The translations under genes were made by a program, and so were the position numbers. This document shows positions 1-7,686 of a DNA stretch of 52,733 nt, piece after piece. The stretch lies in NCBI GenBank assembly GCA_013416795.1, contig RQSC01000005.1, positions 290,636 through 343,368 of the forward strand, written 5' to 3'. Origin of the DNA: Prasinococcaceae sp. CCMP 1430 (taxonomy: Eukaryota > Prasinodermophyta > Palmophyllophyceae > Prasinococcales > Prasinococcaceae). The notes beneath the pieces were generated by a model. It saw nothing but the letters and a program-made list of their open reading frames with translations, was not told the DNA's origin and ran no database searches. Within the stretch, counting starts at the first letter, position 1. Each line of letters opens with the position of its first letter.

Positions 1-5
1 CGGGT

Positions 6-917
6 GTGCCGCAGCGGCGCGCTCGCCGCGCCCGGTGCGCGGCGGTGCAGGCGTCGCCGAGTGGGCAGCAAAACAGGGCGCCCGAGGGCGTGCCCGCGTC
101 GGGCAGGGCGCGCGGAGAGGAGCGCGCGGTCGTCGCGCGCGCCGTCGCGGGCATCGATGCCCCCGAGGTGGCGCAGTCGGCCGCGGAGACGATGGCGGCC
201 GAGGAGCAGAAGGCGGCGCTCCGCGCGAAGCGCGCGGAGCGCGCCGCGCGTCGCAAGACGCAGCAGAACGCCTACCTGGGCGTGGCCGTCGCGTCCACCG
301 CCGCGATGACGCTGGCAGTGGCCGGGGTGATCTGGTGGCGGTACACGCGTGAGGGACTCCACGGCGAGAGCGGCGTTGAGCAGTGGGTGGAAATGTTCGG
401 CATATTCGGCCTTACGTGCGGCGCGGCGTTCGGCATGGAGCTGTGGGCGCAGTGGGCGCACGACAAACTGTGGCACAATTCGCTGTGGTCGTACCACGAG
501 AGCCACCACAAGCCGCGCGAGGGCATGTTCGAGAAGAACGACGTCTTCGCGCTGGTGAACGCCCCGATTGCGATCGCGCTCGCGGCCTACGGCTTCCTCA
601 ACGACGGCTTGGGGCCGGCCATGTGCTTCGGAGCGGGTATGGGCATCTCGCTCTTCGGCATGAGCTACATGTTCGTGCACGATGGCCTCGTGCACAGGCG
701 CTTCCCCGTCGGCCCGCTTGGCGACGTCCCATACCTGCGCAGAGTGGCGCTCGCGCACAAGATGCACCACTCGGAGAAGTACGGCGGCGTGCCGTGGGGC
801 CTGTTCCTCGGCCCGCTCGAGCTCGAGGCGGTGGGCGCCAAGGAGGACCTCGACCGCATGATGGCTGCGCAGACGCGAGGGGACAGCAAGGAGGTCGACC
901 GCATCGCGGGGCTTTGA
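6..917 (+). CDS. BCH: Beta-carotene 3-hydroxylase, non-heme di-iron type (5' end at or beyond the window edge)
   Basis: Hydroxylates the beta-rings of carotenes to make zeaxanthin in plastid membranes. The open frame reads from the left edge to a TGA at 915-917. The four histidine clusters of the fatty-acid-hydroxylase-like di-iron fold are intact: HDKLWH (residues 152-157 of the visible frame), HESHH (164-168), HDGLVH (225-230) and HKMHH (251-255). Hydrophobic segments lie near residues 91-110, 130-148 and 183-222. The first visible codon is GTG and the N-terminal 85 residues are Arg/Ala-rich, like a plastid transit peptide, so the true ATG is probably upstream of the window. In-frame ATG 192 is internal. 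The gene converges on the Lhcb4 gene across a 222-base spacer. Family assignment is very secure; only the start is open. Confidence 0.95.
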   Translation: MPQRRARRARCAAVQASPSGQQNRAPEGVPASGRARGEERAVVARAVAGIDAPEVAQSAAETMAAEEQKAALRAKRAERAARRKTQQNAYLGVAVASTAAMTLAVAGVIWWRYTREGLHGESGVEQWVEMFGIFGLTCGAAFGMELWAQWAHDKLWHNSLWSYHESHHKPREGMFEKNDVFALVNAPIAIALAAYGFLNDGLGPAMCFGAGMGISLFGMSYMFVHDGLVHRRFPVGPLGDVPYLRRVALAHKMHHSEKYGGVPWGLFLGPLELEAVGAKEDLDRMMAAQTRGDSKEVDRIAGL

Positions 918-1139
918 TGCGACGAGGCGCGTGGGCGGGTGTGGGGTGTGCGATGGGGTGCAAGGTATTCATAATGAACGTTCGTGCGTTTGTCCGACCC
1001 GCCCGCCCATCGGCGGCTGCTGCACCGCCATGCGCCACCCGCGAGCCGGCGCGCCACACCTCGCGCAAGCAGAGCGCGCACTCACGTCGCCCGGATAGGA
1101 TGGTAGCGCCTCCTTTTATACACAAGCTGCCGGCGACGC

Positions 1140-1449
1140 TTACTGGCCGATCGAGAAGAGCGCCTCCACCGCGCCCTTGCCGTTCTTCAGGCCCTGGATG
1201 CTGATGCCCAGGAACGAGATCATTGCGAGGCGGGAGTGCTTGATCTCCGCGGTCTTGAGCGAGAACGCCTTCTCGGGGTCCGCAGCGAGGTTCAGCGGGT
1301 CGAAGGTGCCGCCCGGGTAGCAGCGCTGTGTGGAGTTGAGATTTCGAGCGCGCGGGGTCGCAACGGTACAGGCGCTCGAGGGTCAGCGCAGGCGTCGAGG
1401 GGGGGGGGCCTTCCCTAATTACCGGGCGGCGGGGATGTCGGCGCTGGCT

Positions 1450-1500
<51 letters not shown>

Positions 1501-2535
1501 CGATCGGCTCGCGCGCTCTCGGCGCCGGATCGACAGGGCGCACGCGCGTCGGGCACGCGACCCTTCTCGCTTTCTTTTCCCCTGGGAGGGGAAACTCTGT
1601 CGTGCGCACGCGCGCGCGCGCGCGGGCGGAGACGCGCAAAGCACGACCGCGCACGCCCCGGAGCAAAGCGTGTGGTGGTTGGGCATTGGCACCCCACCGC
1701 GCGCGAAGGCAGCAGCGCTACGCACCAGCTCGGGGTCGGTCTGCGTGTTGCGCGCGACCTCGATGTAGCCCATGAGGAGGACCTCGATGATGCTGAGCTG
1801 CTTGATGGTGAAGGGGAGCTCAAGGCCGGCGTAGTTGACGTTGTCGATCTCCCTCGCGCCGATCTCGAGCCACGTCTGGCCGGTGGTGTTCTCGGCCGTG
1901 ACCACGCCGAGCACGGCGAGCATCGCCCAGCGGCCGTGGATCACCTCGCACTCGCGGAAGCGCTCGATGCCGAAAACCTCATCGTACGGCTGGAACTGGC
2001 TGTCGGCGTCGACCTGCACCTTCTTGTTCTGCTTGATGAAGCCGATCGGCTCGCCGGTCTTGTTCACCGCCTTGTTCTGGTCGAGCTGGTCGACGGAGAA
2101 CTGCAGGTACTCAACGGGCTTGGCAAGGCCGAAGGGGTCGCAGCCGACGTCGCCCGGGAGCGAGCCTGTCCAATGGCCGGGCAGCAGAGCCAAAGGGGAC
2201 GGGCACCGACAGAGCGCATGGGGCGACGCGAGACCACGCACGATCGAGGCAATCGCGGCGGGCGTGGCGCGGGCGGCGCAAGGCAATCGCACAGGCAGAG
2301 ATGTCGGCGGCGCAAAGAGCACAGAGCGACGTGGGTGCGCGTTCGCGGTCAGCATCGCGCAGCTGTCGCACTCGACCGCAGGCACTCACACAAACGGCTG
2401 CGCGTCGCGGTCGCGCCCGCTGTGGCTGGCGCTGGTGCGATTCCGGCGCGGGAGAAATCCGGCCAGGCAGGTTGGCGCGCGGCGGGCACGTAGGCGAGGG
2501 GGAGGAGAGCGGGGAACCCCCCCCCCCCCCCCCCC

Positions 2536-2570
<35 letters not shown>

Positions 2571-2926
2571 AGGCTTGGCAACACCGTAGGCATCCAGCCG
2601 CGCCCCCGCCGCGTGCGCCCCTGGCGGCGCGCACCGCTTGGGTGCGCATCGTGGCGGCGGCGGCTATCGCTCCACGCCCTCCCCCCCCCCCCTTTTCTCC
2701 CACCCACACCCACCCCATCGCCACGCACAAAGGCCCGACGCAGCTCTGCGCGCGCACACGCACCGTCGAGCCACGGCGGCGGCACGGCGCCCGGGAACCA
2801 CACGGGGCGGTCGGCCGACGCGGTCTTCTTCGGCGCCACCTTCTTGGTGCCGAAGCGGCCGCCCTTCTTCGCGCCGACCTTCTTGGTGGCCGCGACGGTC
2901 GCGGCGCGCTTGGTGGCGAACGCCAT
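1140..2926 (-). CDS. LHCB4: Chlorophyll a/b-binding protein CP29 (Lhcb4), three exons
   Basis: Minor photosystem II antenna protein that links LHCII trimers to the core in the thylakoid membrane. Exons on the minus strand are 2926-2764, 2165-1726 and 1325-1140; introns are 2763-2166 (598 nt) and 1725-1326 (400 nt), with GT-AG borders and compatible phases, giving 262 residues. Diagnostic features are the N-terminal RPVWFPGAVPPPWLDG-SLPGD segment spanning the first junction, the CP29-type insertion before helix B, helix B with ECEVIHGRWAM, and helix A with EIKHSRLAM. The basic Ala/Lys-rich first 40 residues look like a short transit peptide. A TATA-like box lies about 230 bases upstream of the ATG. 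Both introns carry very long homopolymers, described separately. Family known; exon limits are inferred from the reading frame and consensus sites. Confidence 0.93.
1450..1500 (+). repeat. Uninterrupted G51 homopolymer inside Lhcb4 intron 2
   Basis: Fifty-one consecutive G on the plus strand, so C51 in the transcript of the minus-strand Lhcb4 gene. It lies in the second intron, about 225 bases from the donor and 125 from the acceptor. The plus strand could form quadruplexes. The exact length may be unreliable in an assembly. Confidence 0.95.
2517..2569 (+). repeat. C21-G32 back-to-back homopolymer in Lhcb4 intron 1
   Basis: Twenty-one C are followed directly by thirty-two G, giving a self-complementary poly(C)-poly(G) block inside the first Lhcb4 intron. 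The C and G arms could pair as a perfect 21-bp GC hairpin in DNA or pre-mRNA. Such a block is hard to sequence, so a collapse or a join artefact is possible. Confidence 0.9.
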
Positions 2927-3145
2927 CTTGTCTGGTCTGGGGATGCGGCAACTGCGCAGTGTGGCACGCGCGGCGCCCGGCCGCCGTCCCACCCCACCTC
3001 CTCCACTCCCCCCCCCTCTCCGCAACGCCCCCTCCCCCTCTCCCCCCGCTGGCGCTGGCGCGAGCGGCGAGCGCAGCCGCCACGGCCGCCGCCGCCGCGG
3101 CGGCGGCCGTCACAAACCGCAACCCTCACATTATGGTTATTTGTA

Positions 3146-3160
3146 TAGGGTTTATTTATA
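3146..3160 (-). promoter_or_regulatory. Candidate Lhcb4 core promoter: TATA box plus telobox-like motif
   Basis: On the minus strand TATAAATA occupies 3160-3153 and is followed at once by AAACCCTA (3153-3146), which matches the plant telobox. It lies about 230 bases upstream of the Lhcb4 ATG inside a rare AT-rich patch. Position and strand fit a promoter for this highly expressed gene; the transcription start is not known. Confidence 0.45.
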
Positions 3161-4208
3161 CATTTTACAAACCCTGATGATCTCATCATACAGAAACTCC
3201 AGTGATGTGTCCGATTCGAACGTTTCGTTCGCGCAGCCCCGCAGCGAGGTTGAGCCACGCCTCACGACGTGCATCACCGCGCACCTCATCACGGAATGTG
3301 CACGCATCCGCGATGTGCGCATCGAACTTTAAAAAAGTCGGGAGCATCGCGCAGGAACCGTGGATCAAACCCGGAAAACGACCGCAGCGCCTGATGTGTG
3401 AGATGACTGAACCAAAAAGGCATTTGGTTGACAGCTACGGTCGGCCAAAAGGAAAAAGCACGTGTGCTCGGGCTGTCGGGGCGAGAACACGGAATGCGGC
3501 AGCTTCCCGCTTCGGTCGGTCGGCTGTCCGCAGCGCAGCTGCGGCGGGGCTCGGATGTTTTCGTGGGTTCGGCCTGCGCGTGGGCCCGGGGCGGTTGTGG
3601 GGCCTGGTGGCTTTCTTCTGGCGCCTGGCTGGCGCGAGCGCGCAATGAGAGGGGCGCGGCGCGGCGCGTGCGCGCCACAGCGCCTCGGCGCGGCGCGGCG
3701 GGCTGAAGGACGGGGGGTGTTCGCGCGCGCGCCCGAGCGCGCGGCTCGGCCGGCCGGATCAAAACCCCCCTGCGGCCCGGCGCGCTCCCTCCGCCTCTCC
3801 CACGCGCCCGGCCTGGATCCACGATGCACCCCTCCCAGCATATGATCTGATGGTACCATTTGTGCGCGCTCGGGTTGTTGCGTCCGTTTCTTCTCTCGCC
3901 TCGACGGTTTTCGCGCCCGTTTTTGGCGTTAGATCGCGCCAGGCTCGTGCCCTCGAATTTCGCATCCCGCATTTTCTCGGTCCGCTCCCCTTCCGCGTGC
4001 GCTCCGAGCAGCGGGCGCGCGCGCGGCCGCGCGGAGGATTCGGATTTCGCGCGGCGAACCCGCGCTTTCGTCCGCGCGCGCGGGCGGGCGCCCGGCGCGC
4101 GCGCAGATATTTCCATATTTGTCGCGAGCGCGCCGCGCTCCGCATTCGTTTTGACCTGACTCGCGGTGCAATCTCATGCTTCGGTCGGGGCAGTCGTCCA
4201 CGCACGCC

Positions 4209-4261
4209 TGCACTTTGATGAACTTTTTTTTTCATATGAAAAAAGGTATGATCAAAGTGCA
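4209..4261. repeat. 53-bp imperfect inverted repeat with AT-rich loop
   Basis: Arms TGCACTTTGAT (4209-4219) and ATCAAAGTGCA (4251-4261) are exact reverse complements. They continue inward as T-rich and A-rich strands around a central CATATG, so nearly the whole element can fold. It is AT-rich within GC-rich surroundings and lies just upstream of the phosphatase frame. A small palindromic mobile-element remnant or a regulatory hairpin are both possible. Confidence 0.8.
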
Positions 4262-4346
4262 TGTTCGACGGGCGCGCGAAGTGCTCCCCCCAACCGGTTG
4301 CGCGCGCCGCTTTTGACGCGCGCGAGGAGTAACCAGCCGCCGTGGT

Positions 4347-5384
4347 GTGCTGCCTGCGAGGCGCGCGGCGCGGGGCGGCAGGGCAGGCGACGCACGCGCG
4401 GCGTCGGCCGCGCTGCCGCGCGCCGCCGCGTGCGCGCCGGCCAACAGCAGGCAGAACCGCTACTGCGACGTGCTGCCGTTCGACGCGAACCGCGTCGTGC
4501 TGCGCACGGACGACGAGAGCAGCGTGGGGCGCGGCGGCGACGCGAGCAGCTCGGGAGACTACGTGAACGCCTCGTGGATCCGCCCGCGCCGCGCCGCGGC
4601 GGCCGGGGTGCCGCAGGCCGCGGTCGACGCGCTGCCGGACGCGACGACCAGGGCGGCGCTCCAGGCGGCACTGCCTTCGGAGTACATCGCCTGCCAGGGC
4701 CCGCTGCCGCACACCACGAGCGCGTTCTGGCGCATGGTGTACCAGACGCGCTCGAGCGCCATCGTGATGGTCACGGGGTACGTGGAGGGTGTCACGGACA
4801 AGTGCGCCGTGTACCTGCCGCTCGAAGTTGGCGCGACCGAGGTGCACGGCAACCTGGCCGTGCGGTGCGTGGGAGTGCACGAGATGGCGCTGCAGGGCGA
4901 GGGGGGTAATAGCGGCGGTGGCAGCGTCGAGGAGGTCATCGCGACGGAAGTCCAGCTCGAGGTGGCGCCGGCGCAGCAGGGGGCGCATGGCCAGGGCAAA
5001 GCGCTGCGCGTGTCGCAGTTCCACTTCCGCGTGTGGCGCGACCACGACGTGCCCGACGAGCGCTACCTGCCCGCGCTCGCGCGCTTCTCGCGCCGCGTGC
5101 GCTCGCACGCGGTCGCAGCCGGCGGCCCCGTCGTCGTGCACTGCTCTGCGGGCATCGGCCGCACGGGCACGTACATTGCCATGGACGCCATCATCGGCGA
5201 GGCCATCGCGACCGGCAGGCTCTTCGAGCTGTCCGGGCTGGTGGGCTGGATGAGGACGCAGCGCGTGGGCATGGTGAAGAACGCGCAGCAGTACAGGCTC
5301 GTGGCCAAACTGCTCCAATCGGAGCTGCAGCACCTCGAGGCACACCGGAGAGTCTTGCTCAAGGGGCGCGCGGGGGCGAGATAG
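4347..5384 (+). CDS. Protein tyrosine phosphatase, classical PTP domain (5' exon unresolved)
   Basis: Removes phosphate from phosphotyrosine. Motifs appear in classical PTP order: NRYCDVLPFD, DYVNASWI, YIACQGPLP followed by FWRMV, the WPD-loop region FRVWRDHDVPD, the P-loop HCSAGIGRTGT (Cys codon at 5142, Arg codon at 5160) and the Q-loop QRVGMVKNAQQYR. The WPD loop reads W-R-D: the general-acid Asp is kept but Pro is replaced by Arg. The frame opens after a TGA at 4314-4316 and has no ATG before residue 128, so the N-terminus must come from an upstream exon; 4347 (GTG) is only the edge of the visible frame. There is no membrane segment in the visible part. It converges on the nucleotidase-like gene. 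Confidence 0.85.
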   Translation: MLPARRAARGGRAGDARAASAALPRAAACAPANSRQNRYCDVLPFDANRVVLRTDDESSVGRGGDASSSGDYVNASWIRPRRAAAAGVPQAAVDALPDATTRAALQAALPSEYIACQGPLPHTTSAFWRMVYQTRSSAIVMVTGYVEGVTDKCAVYLPLEVGATEVHGNLAVRCVGVHEMALQGEGGNSGGGSVEEVIATEVQLEVAPAQQGAHGQGKALRVSQFHFRVWRDHDVPDERYLPALARFSRRVRSHAVAAGGPVVVHCSAGIGRTGTYIAMDAIIGEAIATGRLFELSGLVGWMRTQRVGMVKNAQQYRLVAKLLQSELQHLEAHRRVLLKGRAGAR

Positions 5385-5431
5385 CAGCGCCGGTGCGCGC
5401 CCCATGTTGTGAACACGCCGAAGCAGCAGTT

Positions 5432-5436
5432 TTACA
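5432..5436 (-). terminator. UGUAA poly(A) signal candidate for the nucleotidase-like gene
   Basis: TGTAA on the minus strand, about 170 bases downstream of the nucleotidase-like stop codon. This matches the chlorophyte polyadenylation signal and lies in the convergent spacer. Confidence 0.35.
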
Positions 5437-5539
5437 CGTTGATTGAACCAATCGACGCTGCCACGAGGATAATGGTACAGATGGGCCCAGGGCGAGCGGG
5501 GCGCCGGCACGGCTGCCCTCAGCCCGCATGCCTCTGGGA

Positions 5540-5542
<3 letters not shown>

Positions 5543-5580
<38 letters not shown>
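5543..5580 (+). repeat. (TG)19 microsatellite
   Basis: Nineteen perfect TG dinucleotides in the 218-base spacer between the convergent phosphatase and nucleotidase-like genes, followed by CATGCATGCGCGCGC. Alternating purine-pyrimidine runs of this kind can adopt Z-DNA. Confidence 0.95.
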
Positions 5581-5581
<1 letters not shown>

Positions 5582-5602
5582 ATGCATGCGCGCGCAACAA
5601 TC

Positions 5603-6361
5603 CTATGGCTCGCCGGCCGCAGCAGCCTTCTCGATGGACAGCTTGTTGAGGACCATCTCGACCTCCTGCCAGCTGTGCACCACGGTGACGTTTTCGTGCA
5701 ATGGAGTCGCTGGCTTGCTCCACGGGTAGCTTCCCTCGAAGTCGAACAGCAGCACCCGCATCCCGGCCTGGGCACAGTCCATCGCGTAGCCGACGTTGTC
5801 GTCGATGAGCACCTCGGCGCCGATGTCCTCGCATATCTCGCTCTTCTTGCGGCTCGGCCCGGACATGGCCCAGTGGTTGCCGAAGTGCACCGCCTCGAAT
5901 ATGCCGTCGAAGTGCATGTCGATCCACTCGCGCGTGTCGTCCTCGATGACGTGCTGCCTGCTCGTCACGATCTCGAGCTCGATGCGTCCGCTGGCCTTCA
6001 TGCGGGTCAGCGTGTGGAGCGCACCAGCCACCGCGGGGATCTTGACGAAGTGGTGCGACTCGAAGAAACTGTGCACGCGCGCGTTCGACTCGTCCTGGTC
6101 GCACCCCCACACAGTCTTGAAGTCGTACTGAAGGTAGTGCTCCACACCATAGCTCTCGCCGTACTCGTCGTGCACGTACTTGTTGAGCTGCGGGACAAAG
6201 TGCCCGAGCACCTCGTCGATGTCCACCGCGACCTTGAGGTTCGCGCTGCCATCGCCGGGCTGTGAGGCCGAGTGCAGGGGCGGCGTGAAGGTCGCGCCAT
6301 CGGTCGTGGCGGCCTCCGTCGCCCGCACCTTGCGGCCGCGCGCGGCGCCGGACGGGCGCGC
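5603..6361 (-). CDS. HAD-superfamily 5'-nucleotidase-like protein (last exon; 5' exon unresolved)
   Basis: Resembles the NT5C-type 5'(3')-deoxyribonucleotidase-like branch of the HAD phosphohydrolases. The exon encodes 252 residues and a TAG. HAD motif I is VAVDIDEVLGHF, with nucleophile and acid/base Asp in D-x-D spacing. Motif II is IVTSRQH, a Lys follows in GPSRKKSE, and the motif III-like segment is VLIDDNVGYAMD. The first in-frame codon upstream is GTG and no ATG is available. A pyrimidine-rich tract ending in CCCCCCAG at 6368-6362 fits a 3' splice site, so the exon is taken to begin at 6361 in phase 0. The Arg/Ala-rich start could be the end of a targeting peptide. Substrate is not predictable. 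Confidence 0.75.
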   Translation of the reverse strand, partial: ARPSGAARGRKVRATEAATTDGATFTPPLHSASQPGDGSANLKVAVDIDEVLGHFVPQLNKYVHDEYGESYGVEHYLQYDFKTVWGCDQDESNARVHSFFESHHFVKIPAVAGALHTLTRMKASGRIELEIVTSRQHVIEDDTREWIDMHFDGIFEAVHFGNHWAMSGPSRKKSEICEDIGAEVLIDDNVGYAMDCAQAGMRVLLFDFEGSYPWSKPATPLHENVTVVHSWQEVEMVLNKLSIEKAAAAGEP

Positions 6362-7686
6362 CTGGGGGGCATGAGAAGAAGAGCGTAGAGGTGTGCCCCG
6401 GGGGGGGGGGAACACACCGCGAGACGCATGTGCGTGCGTGTGCGCCGCGAGGGGGGAGGGGTGGGCAGGAGCGGGGGTGGCGAATGGGGGGGAGGCGTGC
6501 GGAGGGGGTCACAGGGATATGACCCTCGTCGTCAGCTCGCGACGCCGCCGCACACCGCGGCGGCGCGATGCGCGCCGCTGCGCGCGGGTAGGGGCGGCGG
6601 TTGACGCGCGCGCATTTTCGAATTCAGCGATCCCCGCCAATTTCGCGCACACGCACGCACGCGTGGCGTGCCACGCACGCGTGGCGTGCGACGCGCGCCG
6701 AGGCGTGGCGCGCGTGGCGGTGGCGCCTCCCGCAGAGAGGGCGGAGAGCGGACGCTGGAAGGCCGCGGGCGCGCGCCCCGAGGCCAAATACCTCAGTAGG
6801 GACACGGCGCAGCGCGGTGGCACGCGCGCCGCGGCCGCCTGCGGGCGCGCAGCCGTTGTGCGCAACCGCAGCAATGGCTGTTCGGCTGCCAGCGCGAGGG
6901 ATCCGAACGATAGGTGGTGGGTGGGGTGGGGTGGGGTGGGGTGGGGTGTGCTCGCTCGCGCTGTGTGGCGCGCACGGCCGCGGCACGAGCAAGCTGCCGC
7001 GGGCGCCACGCGCGCGCGCCGCCAACCCCAACCTCTCCCCAGAACTCCACATCAAAATACACTCGAACCCATCCCAAATTGTGAACCCTACCTTAAATCC
7101 CAATCACTCATTGGCAGGCGATTCGCCACTCATTCGCGGCCGCGCTCGCGCGCGCGCAGACGCGCGCGCGCTCAAAAAAAAAAAAACGCTCGCGGACGCG
7201 CGAAACTCCGGCGGATCAAACGCGCGCAGTGCGCGCGCGCGTGCGCGCGGTCGCAGTCACACACGCGCGCGCGCGAAAACGCGGCCACACACAGACCAAA
7301 AAACAAATCCAAAAAAACGCGCGCGAAACTCGGCGCGGCGAGCGCGTACGCGCGCGATCTTTTTTTTTGGTTTTGCCGTTTGTGTTCGGCGCGCGGGCGC
7401 GATCGGCGCGCGCGCGTTCGCGGTCGGTGTGTGGCTTTGCTATGCGCCCGCGTTCGGCAAGCGCGCGCAGAAAGCGCGGAAACGGTTTCGAAGCGTGCCT
7501 CATCCGGGAAACGGACCCCCCTTCGCCCCGCTCCCCCGTGCCCGTTCCGGTTGGGGAACGGGGAGAGCGGATGGATGGGGGGGGGGTAGAGGGGGGGGAG
7601 GGGTGGAGCGAGCGAGCGCCGCGCCGCGCCGCGCCGCGCCGTGCCCAGCGGTGCGATGCGCCGCCCGCGGACGCCTATTAACTACG
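6362..7686. other. Spacer between the nucleotidase-like gene and the antiporter; 5' exon and promoter region
   Basis: About 1.3 kb. It must contain the first exon(s) of the nucleotidase-like gene, which I could not fix. It also holds a (GGGGT)n run at 6922-6949, an AT-richer patch at 7040-7120 with an AACCCTA telobox-like motif, A12 and T9 runs near 7171 and 7361, and many GC/CG dinucleotide stretches. No conserved protein is visible on either strand. Confidence 0.55.
6913..6950 (+). repeat. (GGGGT)n G-quadruplex-type run
   Basis: Repeated GGGGT units, preceded by GGTGGTGGGTG. Four or more G-tracts in register can form an intramolecular quadruplex on the plus strand. Confidence 0.85.

Larger units (their letters stand above)
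2927..4316. other. Spacer between Lhcb4 and the tyrosine phosphatase; no supported gene
   Basis: About 1.4 kb between the Lhcb4 start and the first in-frame phosphatase sequence. It holds the Lhcb4 leader and promoter patch, a GC-rich middle with no recognisable protein, an ATGGTACCAT palindrome at 3850-3859, and the inverted repeat at 4209-4261. Because the phosphatase lacks an in-frame ATG, one or more of its 5' exons probably lie here, but I could not place them. Confidence 0.6.

Noticed and set aside
598-2385. 595-residue minus-strand frame containing Lhcb4 exon 2
   Set aside because: Only 1726-2165 of it is coding. The rest reads through the intron poly-G tract and antisense to the carotene hydroxylase.
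3200-3225. GATTCGAAC word resembling a tRNA T-loop on the minus strand
   Set aside because: The flanking bases cannot form a T-arm stem and there is no acceptor or anticodon arm, so it is not a tRNA.
5528-5600. Val/Cys repeat peptide from the (TG)n run
   Set aside because: A translation of a dinucleotide microsatellite in a 3' spacer; not a gene.
3759-6512. 917-residue open frame on the minus strand
   Set aside because: It is the other-frame shadow of the phosphatase (opposite strand) and the nucleotidase-like exon. It is Arg/Ala/Pro-rich and has no conserved motif; it results from high GC content.
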